From: Flavobacterium limi
Lineage (GTDB): Bacteria; Bacteroidota; Bacteroidia; Flavobacteriales; Flavobacteriaceae
Direction of reading: 5' to 3'
NCBI RefSeq assembly: GCF_010645075.1
Contig: NZ_JAADZV010000012.1
Location: 90,177 to 154,176, forward strand
DNA: 64,000 bases
A program made the translations under genes and the position numbers. The notes under the pieces are model-generated. The model searched no databases, was not told the origin of the DNA, and was given only the letters and a program-made list of their open reading frames with translations. Of the stretch, positions 35,201-45,539 are shown one piece after another. Numbering within the stretch: position 1 is the first letter of the stretch; every line of letters begins with the position of its first letter.

Positions 35201-35482
35201 TTAGTCTGCTAAAACAATTATTTTGTTGTCTTTCATTTCGATAGTACCTGACAGAATATTTAAAGTATAAGTCTGGTCATTTACTTTCGTGAATTTACCC
35301 GCAACTTCTTTAGAAAAACTGAAGCTTGGCGCTACAATTTTAATAGTTCCTTTTTCTAGAATAGAAACAATAGGAGCGTGATGATTCAATATTTGAAAGC
35401 TTCCGTCAACTCCAGGTAATGTAACGGATGTTACTTCTCCTGAAAATAATTTTGCTTCTGGTGATACTATTTCTAAAATCAT
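35201..35482 (-). CDS. atpC: ATP synthase F1 epsilon subunit
   Basis: 93 residues, the N-terminal beta-sandwich domain only. It starts MILEIVSPEAKLFSGEVTSVTLPGVDGSFQILNHHAPIVS, the conserved epsilon fold. The C-terminal helical hairpin that inhibits ATPase activity in longer epsilons is missing, which is usual in Bacteroidota. It follows atpD after a 76-nt spacer of short repeats. The remaining atp genes are not in the window. Confidence 0.93.
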   Translation of the reverse strand: MILEIVSPEAKLFSGEVTSVTLPGVDGSFQILNHHAPIVSILEKGTIKIVAPSFSFSKEVAGKFTKVNDQTYTLNILSGTIEMKDNKIIVLAD

Positions 35483-35489
35483 AATTTTT

Positions 35490-35553
35490 TAGTTAATAGT
35501 TGATCGTTGATGGTTGATCGTTGTTTTTAACAACTGACAACTAACAACTAACA
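35490..35553. repeat. Short repeats between atpD and atpC
   Basis: The words gttgatcgttgatggttgat and caactgacaactaacaac are internally repetitive, and partly complementary across a ttttt centre. Possibly a degenerate hairpin or slippage repeat in an essential operon. Confidence 0.35.
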
Positions 35554-35558
35554 ACCAA

Positions 35559-37070
35559 TTACGCTTCTGCCAACATTTTTTCTCCAGCTTCGATTGCATC
35601 CTGAATAGATCCTTTCAGGTTGAAAGCAGCTTCCGGAAGGTGATCTAATTCACCATCGATAATCATGTTGAAGCCTTTGATAGTATCTTTGATATCTACT
35701 AAAACTCCCGGGATACCTGTAAATTGCTCTGCTACGTGGAACGGCTGAGATAAGAAACGCTGAACACGACGTGCTCTTGATACAGAAAGCTTATCTTCTT
35801 CAGATAACTCTTCCATACCTAAAATCGCGATGATATCTTGTAATTGTTTGTATTTTTGAAGAATTTCTTTTACTCTTTGTGCACAGTTGTAGTGCTCGTC
35901 TCCTAAGATGTGTGGAGTCAAGATTCTAGAAGTAGAATCTAATGGGTCAACCGCAGGATAGATACCTAACTCAGCAATTTTACGAGACAATACAGTTGTT
36001 GCATCTAAGTGCGCGAAAGTTGTAGCCGGCGCCGGGTCAGTTAAGTCATCCGCAGGAACGTAAACCGCCTGTACAGATGTAATAGATCCTTTGTTTGTAG
36101 ATGTAATACGCTCTTGCATCGCACCCATCTCAGTTGCCAATGTTGGTTGGTAACCTACAGCAGATGGCATACGTCCTAAAAGTGCAGATACTTCAGAACC
36201 TGCCTGTGTAAAACGGAAGATGTTATCAACGAAGAATAATACATCTTTACCCTGGTCTGATCCAGCTCCATCACGGAAATACTCAGCGATAGATAATCCT
36301 GAAAGTGCCACACGTGCACGAGCTCCAGGTGGCTCATTCATTTGTCCGAAAACGAAAGTAGCTTTAGACTCTCTCATTCCTGGCATATCTACCTTGGATA
36401 AATCCCATCCTCCATTTTCCATAGAGTGCATGAAATCATCACCATACTTAATAATTCCTGACTCTAACATCTCACGAAGCAAGTCATTTCCTTCACGTGT
36501 TCTTTCACCTACTCCTGCGAATACTGAAAGACCTCCGTGACCTTTTGCAATATTGTTAATCAACTCCTGAATCAATACTGTTTTACCAACACCTGCACCA
36601 CCAAACAATCCAATTTTACCTCCTTTTGCGTAAGGTTCGATCAAATCGATTACTTTGATACCAGTAAATAAAACTTCAGATGAAGTTGATAAATCTTCAA
36701 ATTTAGGAGCCTGTCTGTGAATTGGCAGACCGTTTTCTCCAGTTTTAGGCAATTCACCTAAACCATCGATGGCATCTCCAACAACATTAAATAATCTTCC
36801 GTATACATCCGGACCGATTGGCATTTGGATTGGATTTCCCGTTCCAACTACTTCATATCCTCTTGACAAACCGTCTGTAGAATCCATAGAGATTGTACGA
36901 ACAGTGTTTTCACCAATGTGAGATTGTACTTCTAGAACTAATAACGTTCCATCTTTTTTAGTGACTTCTAACGAATCATAAATTTTTGGAAGTTCAACAT
37001 CCTTACCGTTGAAAACTACGTCAACTACTGGTCCAATGATTTGAGCAACTTTTCCTATTACTTTTGACAT
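35559..37070 (-). CDS. atpD: ATP synthase F1 beta subunit
   Basis: Catalytic subunit of the F1 ATPase. 503 residues. N-terminal beta barrel (IGKVAQIIGPVVDVVF), P-loop GGAGVGKTVLIQELINN near 160-176, GERTREGNDL near 197-206, Walker B VLFFVDNIFRFTQAG near 265-279 and ALLGRMPSAVGYQPTLA after it. The C-terminal DELSEED-type element is MEELSEEDK. It forms a two-gene unit with atpC, away from the other subunits, as in many Flavobacteria. Confidence 0.97.
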   Translation of the reverse strand: MSKVIGKVAQIIGPVVDVVFNGKDVELPKIYDSLEVTKKDGTLLVLEVQSHIGENTVRTISMDSTDGLSRGYEVVGTGNPIQMPIGPDVYGRLFNVVGDAIDGLGELPKTGENGLPIHRQAPKFEDLSTSSEVLFTGIKVIDLIEPYAKGGKIGLFGGAGVGKTVLIQELINNIAKGHGGLSVFAGVGERTREGNDLLREMLESGIIKYGDDFMHSMENGGWDLSKVDMPGMRESKATFVFGQMNEPPGARARVALSGLSIAEYFRDGAGSDQGKDVLFFVDNIFRFTQAGSEVSALLGRMPSAVGYQPTLATEMGAMQERITSTNKGSITSVQAVYVPADDLTDPAPATTFAHLDATTVLSRKIAELGIYPAVDPLDSTSRILTPHILGDEHYNCAQRVKEILQKYKQLQDIIAILGMEELSEEDKLSVSRARRVQRFLSQPFHVAEQFTGIPGVLVDIKDTIKGFNMIIDGELDHLPEAAFNLKGSIQDAIEAGEKMLAEA

Positions 37071-37253
37071 TACTTATGTGTTTATTAAATAGCTATTTAG
37101 GTTTATCGAAAATACCTCTTTTTTCAGAGCGCAAAGATAATTTTTTAAAATATAAAATCAATATTTTTTTTATAAAAAATACTTTGTTTTTTGTTATACT
37201 ATTAAAACGTGGCACCGAAATATCTCATAATATAAAATTGAGGATTACTAAAA

Positions 37254-37285
37254 AAACCACTGCGTTATAAAAACGAGTGGCTTTT
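37254..37285 (-). terminator. Terminator of the SGNH hydrolase gene
   Basis: Arms ccact-gcgtt and aacg-agtgg pair with a one-base bulge and an A-T loop. T-rich sequence follows on the minus strand. It lies 20-50 nt after the stop at 37305. Confidence 0.7.
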
Positions 37286-37304
37286 TCTATTAAAAAAATG
37301 GGCT

Positions 37305-38774
37305 TTATTGTAATGTGCCGGGATATTGAATTGGATATGTTGACAAATCAACATGCCGCAATGTTGCCCCGAATTTCGTATTGATTGCATCTACAAATAT
37401 ATTCGCAATTAAAGCATATCCTCTTGCACTAGGGTGAATTCCGTCTAAAGAAAAAGCTCCACCTGTAACATAATTAGAGGTTATTGTAAAGTTTCCAAAT
37501 TTAATACCTCCACTAGATAATTGTTTCAAGACAGATCCTGTATCTACAAAGGCTAAACCTTTTTCATCAGCTATTGCTTTAATAGCAATATTGTAAGCAT
37601 CGGTAGCTTTCTTAACTTCTGCTACTTCATCCTTTGTTAATACCCAATTATCTGCCAATGGTACAGAGAGGCCATTTACTTTTGTTGCATCTCCCCCAAC
37701 AGTCGTTCCTATAAATGTTCTTGCAGAAAGAACAACCAAATCATCTTTAGTTGCTTGTCTATAAGATGGAAGCCCGTATGCTGCAAGATTTGTAAGGTAA
37801 CTATCAACTACAACTACAGAATTATTACCTGCTTTAAATGTAATTGTTCTGCGGGTAGCCTCGTCTTGAGAGATTAATTGATTTATAACCATTTGTTTTA
37901 AACCTGCATTATAAGCAGCATAACCTGCGTTTAGCTGTCCAGCCAAGGTTTCTGTAAGCGGTGCCGGATTATAAGGTACGGTTGTAAAATATGGCAGACT
38001 TGTAATATAAGGCAAATTTGCAACAACGCCTTTTGCTCCATTTGCGGTTAAACCGGCAACTAAACCAGAATAAACTGTTTTAAATACCGTTGGATCTGTA
38101 ATGTCATTACTTCCGTAAGTTGCAGGATTCATATTACCAGTCTGATCTTTCCCAATTCCTCCCGAAGTTGCATAACTCAAAACATCATTACCTCCAATAA
38201 AAAGAGAAAAAAATGTTGGTGCCTGAGCTATTGCGTCTGCCAAAACTGTTGTTGAAGATGAACTGGCAAATCTTGCGAAGTAAGGATTTGCGGCTCCCGA
38301 AGCTACACCCGCAACATTGCCGTAATTTGCGGCAACCAAATGAAAGCTTTTGGCTCCTGGAATTCCCATATTATTAAACGCCCCTGTGAGATGTGCCGTA
38401 ACTTCAGTTGTTGGAGTTCCTGGTAGCTGAACGGGAGCTGTACCATTAAAGTATAAACGCGTTCCTGCAATTACATTACCCGCTAATAAGAGTCCTCCTT
38501 TGTTATCATTTGTATAAGGTATTGTAAAAGTTCCACCTCCGGCAGCAACAAATTGCTGTGCCAAAACATTTACATATGAACCTTCCTGGCCTCTCTTAAA
38601 AAGAGCATTATCACTGTATCCTGCTGCAAAGGAATCTCCAAGTGCTACATATTTTGTAAACACTGCAGAACCCGGAGTTACAGGAACTTCTTCAGGAGTG
38701 TTATTGTTATCATCATTATTACACGCAATTATGGTTAAAGAAACCAACAATAGCCATTTTATATTTTTTTTCAT
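37305..38774 (-). CDS. SGNH/GDSL-hydrolase lipoprotein
   Basis: 489 residues. Lipobox IIAC with Cys18, then an Asn/Asp-rich linker. The SGNH core has the nucleophile in block I ALGDSFAAGY (Ser48), block III SLFIGGNDVL near 200 (Gly and Asn), and block V FSLDGIHPSARGY near 446-458 (Asp and His). All four catalytic residues are present. A large Ala/Gly-rich insertion between blocks I and III makes it longer than usual (about 200-250 for simple SGNH). It likely cleaves an ester on a lipid or acylated glycan at the outer membrane. It is paired with a TonB receptor 84 nt upstream. Confidence 0.88.
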   Translation of the reverse strand: MKKNIKWLLLVSLTIIACNNDDNNNTPEEVPVTPGSAVFTKYVALGDSFAAGYSDNALFKRGQEGSYVNVLAQQFVAAGGGTFTIPYTNDNKGGLLLAGNVIAGTRLYFNGTAPVQLPGTPTTEVTAHLTGAFNNMGIPGAKSFHLVAANYGNVAGVASGAANPYFARFASSSSTTVLADAIAQAPTFFSLFIGGNDVLSYATSGGIGKDQTGNMNPATYGSNDITDPTVFKTVYSGLVAGLTANGAKGVVANLPYITSLPYFTTVPYNPAPLTETLAGQLNAGYAAYNAGLKQMVINQLISQDEATRRTITFKAGNNSVVVVDSYLTNLAAYGLPSYRQATKDDLVVLSARTFIGTTVGGDATKVNGLSVPLADNWVLTKDEVAEVKKATDAYNIAIKAIADEKGLAFVDTGSVLKQLSSGGIKFGNFTITSNYVTGGAFSLDGIHPSARGYALIANIFVDAINTKFGATLRHVDLSTYPIQYPGTLQ

Positions 38775-38858
38775 GTTATTAACTTTTAATATTATTAGCT
38801 CTTATGTCGTTTTTAAAACAACAAGGAAAAGACAAGTAGTTGATCGGATAATTTCAAA

Positions 38859-41666
38859 TTAAGGGTTAATTGTCCATGAAGCAAATACCATCTGGCCAAT
38901 CATACCTGCACCCACTACCTGAAGGTAATCTTTTCCGAAAAGATTGGTTGCTCCAACTTTAATAACAGATTTTAATTTCGGAATACCATAATTAATCTGA
39001 GCATCCAGAACTGTATTTTCCGGAATCATTCCGTCTCCAAAAGACGACTGCCATAAATATTCAGTATTCCATCTTACATTTACATTAAATCCTAAATTTT
39101 TAGTCAATTTTGCATTGCCAAAAGATGCTTTGATTCTGTGTTTTGGAGTGTTAAATCCTGCTACAAAACTTGGATCTTCTGATTGGTCAAAATCAAACTG
39201 AGCATAATTATAATTAGCTCCTAATTCAAAATCCTTATAGACTTTTTTAGATAAACCAACTCCAAAACCCAAAGATGTAATTTGTGCTGTAGTATTGGTA
39301 TAAACCTGATATACTCTTCTGTCTCCAAATGCTAATGCCTGATAACTTAACAGGACCGAAGGGTCAGTGCCAGTTCCTGCTGTTCCGTAATAAGGTGAGA
39401 TTACTCTTGAAGTATTCATGAAATCATTATAGATATTATAATATCCATTAATATCGACAGACAAATCGTTTTGAATAACGGTGCGATATCCTGCCTCAAA
39501 TGCTTGTACCTGTTCCGGTTTAACTAATTGAACGTTGGCTACTTTAAGGTCTGTTACATTTCCTGAAACAGCAAATGCCTGAACAGAAGCTAAAGTGTAA
39601 GCGTTTTCATAAGCTTTACGACCGGACATTGGAAGAGTTGCAGGTTGCCCTGCTACCGCTTGTCCCGAAGCACTTACATTTACTGTTTCCTGAAAACGAT
39701 CTAAGTTCTCCGCAGCAGAACCTATTAATGCAAATGGTCCTAAATCTAAACCAATGTATTGATCTTGTGTAGTAGGGTTACGGAAACCTGTCTGGTAAGA
39801 AATTCTAAAATTATGACTTTTAGACTCTCCTGCTGAATATACAAATGATATTCTAGGGGAAAGATTACCATCAAAGTTTTGACTTTTATCATAACGTATG
39901 GATCCCGTAAACTTTAATCTGTCATCTAGCCATTTTTTTTGCAATTGTGCATAAGCGCCATATTCTTTATATTCAATTGGACCGTCATAATCTGTAAAAA
40001 TAGTTCCTTCAGAATCCATAACATATTTTCTCCAGGAGCCGCCGACCTGAATTTCAGCAAATTTGATTATGTCTTTGAAATTATAATTCACATCTGAATG
40101 ATATAATTTTGAATGATCAATAAATTTAGCACCTTGAGTAAGGTCAGGATTATTAGTTACTGTTGTAAGCGCATTGATAAATTCTGCAGACCCAGGTTCG
40201 AATCTTGCCAGTCTTGGAGCGCTTGGATTCGCCGGATCAGTATTTGGGACCAGTGGTAAACCAGGAGAAACATTGTAATCTGCAAAATTTCGTGCATAAA
40301 CAGCAGCATCATTTGCATTAAGTCCAAGTGCTGCAGAAGATAATTGAAAAGCGGTTCCGTAATCTGTAAACCAGTTTTTATCTGATTTTGCCATTCTGTT
40401 TATATTCCAGCCGGCAAATCTCATGTCGTAAGAATCTCCTGCGTCTTCACTGGTGAAATAAACTCTGGCAAAAAAGTTTTTTCCTTTTACTTCAAATTTA
40501 CCTTGTTGCATTAAGAAATCTTTTAATGCGTATCTGTTTGCTCCCTGATAAATAGTACTTCCTGTACCAATCTTATATTGAAGTATGAATTCTGTATCAT
40601 TTGCCCAAGGCTTAATATGTGCACTAAAGTCCGCTTTCATACTCTGAACTTTGTTGTCTGTTAAGTCTTGCTCACGGTAACCTGTTCTGCTCACCTGTCC
40701 AACATTCGGAATAGAAGTAGTAACCTCATCACCATAGATGTTCAATCCATCGTAATTTTGATTCATTGCATGACCTATTGAACCCCCAGTCATGCTTCTG
40801 GTGTCTGCAGCAATCCATTCTGAAGCTTCTATGTAGGAGAAGTTTGCCTTCATTGCGAAGTGTTTTGTGAATGCTTTTGCCGCTCTGATTCCAAAGTCAT
40901 TGTAGTCATTTGTTCCTGCAGCGTCCTGACTTGTTTGTCCGTATTTGTAATAAACACTAATCCCTTCATTAGTGAAAGGGCTTTTGCTGTTCATGAACAT
41001 AATGCCGTTAAAAGCATTTGCTCCGTAAAGAGCTGAAGATGCACCGGGTAAAAGTTCCACATTTGCAACATCAATATCGGAAACGCCTATTAAGTTCCCT
41101 AAAACAAAGTTTAGGGCTGGAGAAGAATTATCCATTCCGTCTACTAGTTGCATAAAGCGAGTGTTGGCAACAGTAGCAAAACCTCTTGTATTTACAGATT
41201 TAAAGGAAATACTACTCGTGTTAAAATTAACTTCTTTTAAATTTTCAAGACCGTCATAGAATGTTGCCGCAGTTGTATTTTTAATTTCCTGAATTCCCAT
41301 TCTTTCAATAGTAACAGGTGATTCAATAACTCTTTCAGGTGTTCTGGAAGCTGAAACTACAATTTCGTCAAGTTTAGTTTCTTCCTCATTTAAAGTTACG
41401 CTTACTTTTTCGTTTTCCGATGTGATGTTGATTGTTTTAGTTTCAAATCCTACGGCTGAGACTTTAATTGTAAAAGGCGGCTTGGAGGTTGTATTTAATT
41501 TAAAAGTACCATCAAAGTCGGTTGAAGCTGCGTTAGAACTTCCAACGACAACAATGTTAGCTCCTGGAATAGATTGTTTGTTGCTGTCTGTAACAGAACC
41601 AGTAATTGTATTTTGCGAAAAAGATAATCCGCTGATAAACAACATAATTAGTAAATACGCTCTCAT
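38859..41666 (-). CDS. TonB-dependent outer-membrane receptor
   Basis: 935 residues. Signal peptide (1-17), then a carboxypeptidase-regulatory-like domain (about 20-105, ITGSVTDSNKQSIPGANIVV), the plug (about 115-235, with VNTRGF and LLPGASSALYGANAFNGIMFM), and the 22-strand barrel ending in FASWTINP. The regulatory domain is typical of Bacteroidota TonB receptors, but the protein lacks the SusC length and there is no SusD partner. Import of a small or acylated substrate released by the adjacent SGNH hydrolase is a plausible reading. Both genes seem to share one transcript. Confidence 0.92.
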   Translation of the reverse strand: MRAYLLIMLFISGLSFSQNTITGSVTDSNKQSIPGANIVVVGSSNAASTDFDGTFKLNTTSKPPFTIKVSAVGFETKTINITSENEKVSVTLNEEETKLDEIVVSASRTPERVIESPVTIERMGIQEIKNTTAATFYDGLENLKEVNFNTSSISFKSVNTRGFATVANTRFMQLVDGMDNSSPALNFVLGNLIGVSDIDVANVELLPGASSALYGANAFNGIMFMNSKSPFTNEGISVYYKYGQTSQDAAGTNDYNDFGIRAAKAFTKHFAMKANFSYIEASEWIAADTRSMTGGSIGHAMNQNYDGLNIYGDEVTTSIPNVGQVSRTGYREQDLTDNKVQSMKADFSAHIKPWANDTEFILQYKIGTGSTIYQGANRYALKDFLMQQGKFEVKGKNFFARVYFTSEDAGDSYDMRFAGWNINRMAKSDKNWFTDYGTAFQLSSAALGLNANDAAVYARNFADYNVSPGLPLVPNTDPANPSAPRLARFEPGSAEFINALTTVTNNPDLTQGAKFIDHSKLYHSDVNYNFKDIIKFAEIQVGGSWRKYVMDSEGTIFTDYDGPIEYKEYGAYAQLQKKWLDDRLKFTGSIRYDKSQNFDGNLSPRISFVYSAGESKSHNFRISYQTGFRNPTTQDQYIGLDLGPFALIGSAAENLDRFQETVNVSASGQAVAGQPATLPMSGRKAYENAYTLASVQAFAVSGNVTDLKVANVQLVKPEQVQAFEAGYRTVIQNDLSVDINGYYNIYNDFMNTSRVISPYYGTAGTGTDPSVLLSYQALAFGDRRVYQVYTNTTAQITSLGFGVGLSKKVYKDFELGANYNYAQFDFDQSEDPSFVAGFNTPKHRIKASFGNAKLTKNLGFNVNVRWNTEYLWQSSFGDGMIPENTVLDAQINYGIPKLKSVIKVGATNLFGKDYLQVVGAGMIGQMVFASWTINP

Positions 41667-41912
41667 CTTTAGTTTTTTGGTTGGTTTATATAGCCAAAAT
41701 ACGAATAATTTTGATATTAATAAAAAAACGTTAAATAAAATTAATATTTATCATATTTTTACATATTATTTTCACTATTTCACAGGTGTATTTATTAAAT
41801 TTAAATCAAGAAATATGTAAGATTGAAATAAAATAGTATGCATACATAATAATTTTAAGAAAAAAACTGCATTTATCTTAAAAATTCCACAAATAGTAAA
41901 AATATTTATCAA

Positions 41913-41943
41913 TAAAAAAAGCGAGATATAAATCCCGCTTTAA
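41913..41943 (-). terminator. Terminator of glmS
   Basis: Stem aaagcg-agat / at-cccgcttt with a mismatch, followed by a T run on the minus strand, about 20 nt after the glmS stop at 41965. Confidence 0.6.
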
Positions 41944-41964
41944 TTTATGCTTTTACCATAATTA

Positions 41965-43812
41965 TTATTCTACTGTAACCGACTTGGCAAGATTACGTGG
42001 CTGGTCAACATTACAGCCTCTCATAACAGCAATGTGATAAGATAAAAGCTGTAAAGGGATTGTAGTAATTAATGGAGACAACGCATCCGATGTTTCCGGA
42101 ATTTCTATAACATAATCTGCTAATTCACGAACTTGGGTATCGCCTTTTGTAACTACAGCTATAATTTTACCGCTTCTGGATTTGATTTCCTGAATGTTAC
42201 TTACAATTTTATCATAATGTCCTTGTTTAGGAGCGATAACAATAACCGGCATTTGTTCGTCGATTAAAGCAATTGGTCCATGTTTCATTTCTGCTGCAGG
42301 ATATCCTTCTGCGTGAATGTAAGATATCTCTTTTAGTTTCAATGCGCCTTCAAGAGCAACAGGGAAATTATATCCGCGTCCTAAATACAAACAGTTTGGA
42401 GCATCTTTAAAAGCAGCTGCAATTTCTTTGGCTCTTTCATTTGTTTCCAAAGCTTCTGCGACTTTTTCTGGAATTATTTCCAGTTCTTGTAAAAAAGTAT
42501 GAAAGTCTGTATTTGATAAGGTTCCTTTAGCTTTTCCTAATCTTAACGCAATCATTGTTAAAACTGTAATTTGTGTTGTGAAAGCTTTGGTTGAAGCCAC
42601 TCCAATTTCAGGCCCTGCATGTGTGTAAGCACCTGCATGACTTTCTCTTGAAATTGATGATCCCACAACATTGCAAACGCCAAATACAAAAGCACCGTTT
42701 TCTTTCGCTAATTTAATAGCAGCCATTGTATCGGCAGTTTCTCCAGATTGAGAAATAGCGATAACAACATCGTTTTTATTGATAATTGGGTTTCTGTATC
42801 TAAATTCTGAAGCGTATTCTACTTCAACAGGTATGCGGGTAAATTCCTCAAAAATATACTCTGCAACCAAACCTGCATGCCATGATGTTCCACATGCCAC
42901 AATTAGAATTCGCTGAGCGTTTAAGAATTTTTCAATATTATCTTCAACGCCGGCCATCTGAACAATTCCTTCATTTGCATGAAGTCTTCCTCTGTAGGTG
43001 TCTTTAATAACATTTGGCTGCTCATAAATCTCTTTTAGCATGAAATGATCATACCCTCCTTTTTCGATTTGCTCCAAATTCATCTGTAGTTCCTGAATGT
43101 AAGGGTCGACTAATGAATCATCTTTTATTTTTCTAACTTTAAGAGGCTTATGTAGTCTGATATTTGCCATTTCACCATCTTCCAGATAAATAGCATTTGA
43201 TGTGTATTCAATAAAAGGTGAAGCATCAGAAGCAATAAAAAATTCATCTTCTCCAACACCTATCGCTAGTGGGCTTCCTAATCTTGCAGCAACAATTTCG
43301 TCCGGGTTTTTTTTATCAAACACAGCAATTGCGTATGCGCCTATTACCTGATTTAAAGCAATTTGAACTGCTTTTCCAAGCTTTATGTTTTCCTTTTTTT
43401 GAACTTCTTCAATCAGATTTACTAAAACTTCAGTATCTGTATCTGATTTAAAAGTATAACCTCTTTTGATTAATTCTTCTTTAAGGGGAGCGTAGTTTTC
43501 AATAATTCCATTGTGAATAATGACCAATTCACCAGAATTTGAAAGATGCGGATGAGAGTTTACATCATTCGGAATTCCGTGTGTTGCCCAGCGTGTGTGA
43601 CCAATTCCGATAACTCCGTTTGTTGTGAAATCTGCTTTTGCCTTTTCCTCAAGATCAGAAACTTTTCCTTTTGTTTTGCAAAGTTTAATATTTTCCTGGT
43701 CGTATAACATTACGCCGGCACTATCATATCCTCTGTATTCGAGGCGCTTTAATCCTTTGATGACTATAGGATAAGCCTCTCTGTGACCTATATATCCAAC
43801 AATTCCACACAT
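41965..43812 (-). CDS. glmS: Glutamine-fructose-6-phosphate aminotransferase
   Basis: First step of UDP-GlcNAc synthesis: glutamine plus fructose-6-phosphate gives glucosamine-6-phosphate. 615 residues. N-terminal Ntn glutaminase with catalytic Cys2 (MCGIVGYIG) and HTRWATHG near 75. Two SIS isomerase domains follow, with ACGTSWHAG near 304, ISQSGETADT near 350 and GRGYNFPVALEGALKLKE near 475. The final signature is DQPRNLAKSVTVE. Complete. It is the last gene of the three-gene unit with the GT5-like protein and DUF4270 (11-nt gap). Confidence 0.97.
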   Translation of the reverse strand: MCGIVGYIGHREAYPIVIKGLKRLEYRGYDSAGVMLYDQENIKLCKTKGKVSDLEEKAKADFTTNGVIGIGHTRWATHGIPNDVNSHPHLSNSGELVIIHNGIIENYAPLKEELIKRGYTFKSDTDTEVLVNLIEEVQKKENIKLGKAVQIALNQVIGAYAIAVFDKKNPDEIVAARLGSPLAIGVGEDEFFIASDASPFIEYTSNAIYLEDGEMANIRLHKPLKVRKIKDDSLVDPYIQELQMNLEQIEKGGYDHFMLKEIYEQPNVIKDTYRGRLHANEGIVQMAGVEDNIEKFLNAQRILIVACGTSWHAGLVAEYIFEEFTRIPVEVEYASEFRYRNPIINKNDVVIAISQSGETADTMAAIKLAKENGAFVFGVCNVVGSSISRESHAGAYTHAGPEIGVASTKAFTTQITVLTMIALRLGKAKGTLSNTDFHTFLQELEIIPEKVAEALETNERAKEIAAAFKDAPNCLYLGRGYNFPVALEGALKLKEISYIHAEGYPAAEMKHGPIALIDEQMPVIVIAPKQGHYDKIVSNIQEIKSRSGKIIAVVTKGDTQVRELADYVIEIPETSDALSPLITTIPLQLLSYHIAVMRGCNVDQPRNLAKSVTVE

Positions 43813-43823
43813 ATGTTAATTTT

Positions 43824-45518
43824 TTAATTTGGTTTTAGTTTTGTGTAGTAAATTTTAAGTTTAACCCTTTTAGAATAATTTACATCACCTTGAGGTATGT
43901 TGCCACCAAACAGCACTGTGCCTAAAGGATGCATTACTGATGCAGTCGGGACAGCAGATAGAAAACTTTTATAATTGATTCTCGTTTGATCTAATCTGCT
44001 TGAATTTATAATACCTATGTTTTCAGTTACAACCAGGCCTAATTTTACATTAGTTACATCAGGATTTTTAATCATATTTCGAATATGATTTGTGATTCTT
44101 ATTTTGTAAGTAGCTATTTTTGTTGTTTGGTCTATATTGATCATGCCATTAAAAACAGTTCTGTTTTTTTTAGAATCACCATTAATAGCCGTTGTACGAT
44201 CTGCAGTATAATCGACAAGTACAGTATTATTTTCTAAATCATATAAATAGATTCTTCCTGGTTGCGGTGCATTAGCCATTGTTTGAGAATCAACTGTAAA
44301 TACTAAATTAGCTTCGTTTATCAGCAATTGATCTTTATTAACATGTCTAATTTCGTCTAATTCATCAGATACGCTGTTAGGATCGGTTCTCCAAATTCCT
44401 TCGTCATCATATCTTCCCACGTCGGTTTTGTCAAAAAGTTCAATTACTGCCATTGATCCCTGTCCTCCTTTTAAATATAGTTTTTCGTCTGGTATATCGT
44501 CTTCTGCTGTACTGTTTGTGTAAGCGGTTGCTTCTTCTAAAAGACTTACCGTGTTTACGCTAGTTGTGTTTGTTGGATTTCCTAAATTGATAACGAAAGT
44601 TTTTGACTCCATTTCTACTACAGGAGGAACTGCCGTTGACGGTTTTACGGATTTATAAAAAATATTTATTTTTCCTCCCCTAAAATCCATCATGGCCATT
44701 CTGGTGCTAGGACTTGCATTTGATTTTTCTACTTTGAAATATAATCCCTTAAAGTAATTTTTAAATACCTCTGCTGAAGCTAATTTTCCCGCGGGTGCAC
44801 CAAATATTTTGGTTTTAAAAAAGTCTTTGTTTAAATGCAGGCGCATTTCCGGTTTGATTCTCTTTGTGGATTCAGGTGTAGTTCCTGCTGCAGGAGTTTT
44901 TTCCACTATTTCTTTAGAATTAAAAAAGAATCCGTCGTTTTCGACAGAATTTCCTGAGTCATTTAATCTTGAGCCCAATGCCTGTGCCTGCGTCTGAAAA
45001 TTTTCATTTCTGTCTGTATTATAAAATTTACTTATATCGTAGTTATTTGCATTATAATTGTTTAGGAAAATACCTGATTCGTAAACGCTTAACTTAATTT
45101 TTCCGGTTTCCGGTCCATAAATTGAGTCTAATTCGTAGGTTGAACTGCCGTCTGTCTTAACAACAGTCTTAGTTGGATCTATAAAATAAGGTATATTTAG
45201 TGTTACACTGTCAATAACTACTCCTTCACCAAATGTAGGGGGATAGCTATCAAGAGCAACCTGAGTATTAAAGTTCGCAACTGTTTCTCCAAAAAAAGGG
45301 TTGTTATATATACCTAATGCATTTATGGGTAAATTGTTAGCAGCAACAGGAGTCACTTTTTGATTATATGTATTTACTTTATAACTAATTGTGTCTAAGT
45401 CAAAATGATTATCCCCGATTAAATCATCGCCAATGGCATTGAATTCTTTATCACAGGAATAAAATACAGCAACTGTTGCTATTAAAAGAATTTTCTTAAG
45501 AAAAGAAGTATTATACAT
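43824..45518 (-). CDS. DUF4270 lipoprotein
   Basis: 564 residues. Lipobox FYSC with Cys22. The N-terminal KEFNAIGDDLIGDNHFDLDT is the DUF4270 signature. The rest alternates beta strands with Asn/Thr-rich loops (GIYNNPFFGETVANFNTQ, LYLKGGQGSMAVIELFD). The protein is probably an all-beta outer-membrane-anchored surface lipoprotein. The family is restricted to Bacteroidota and has no known activity. It sits between the GT5-like protein (21 nt before) and glmS (11 nt after), an arrangement I recall as common in Flavobacteria. Confidence 0.85.
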   Translation of the reverse strand: MYNTSFLKKILLIATVAVFYSCDKEFNAIGDDLIGDNHFDLDTISYKVNTYNQKVTPVAANNLPINALGIYNNPFFGETVANFNTQVALDSYPPTFGEGVVIDSVTLNIPYFIDPTKTVVKTDGSSTYELDSIYGPETGKIKLSVYESGIFLNNYNANNYDISKFYNTDRNENFQTQAQALGSRLNDSGNSVENDGFFFNSKEIVEKTPAAGTTPESTKRIKPEMRLHLNKDFFKTKIFGAPAGKLASAEVFKNYFKGLYFKVEKSNASPSTRMAMMDFRGGKINIFYKSVKPSTAVPPVVEMESKTFVINLGNPTNTTSVNTVSLLEEATAYTNSTAEDDIPDEKLYLKGGQGSMAVIELFDKTDVGRYDDEGIWRTDPNSVSDELDEIRHVNKDQLLINEANLVFTVDSQTMANAPQPGRIYLYDLENNTVLVDYTADRTTAINGDSKKNRTVFNGMINIDQTTKIATYKIRITNHIRNMIKNPDVTNVKLGLVVTENIGIINSSRLDQTRINYKSFLSAVPTASVMHPLGTVLFGGNIPQGDVNYSKRVKLKIYYTKLKPN

Positions 45519-45539
45519 GTTTAATAATAATGTTAGAAT

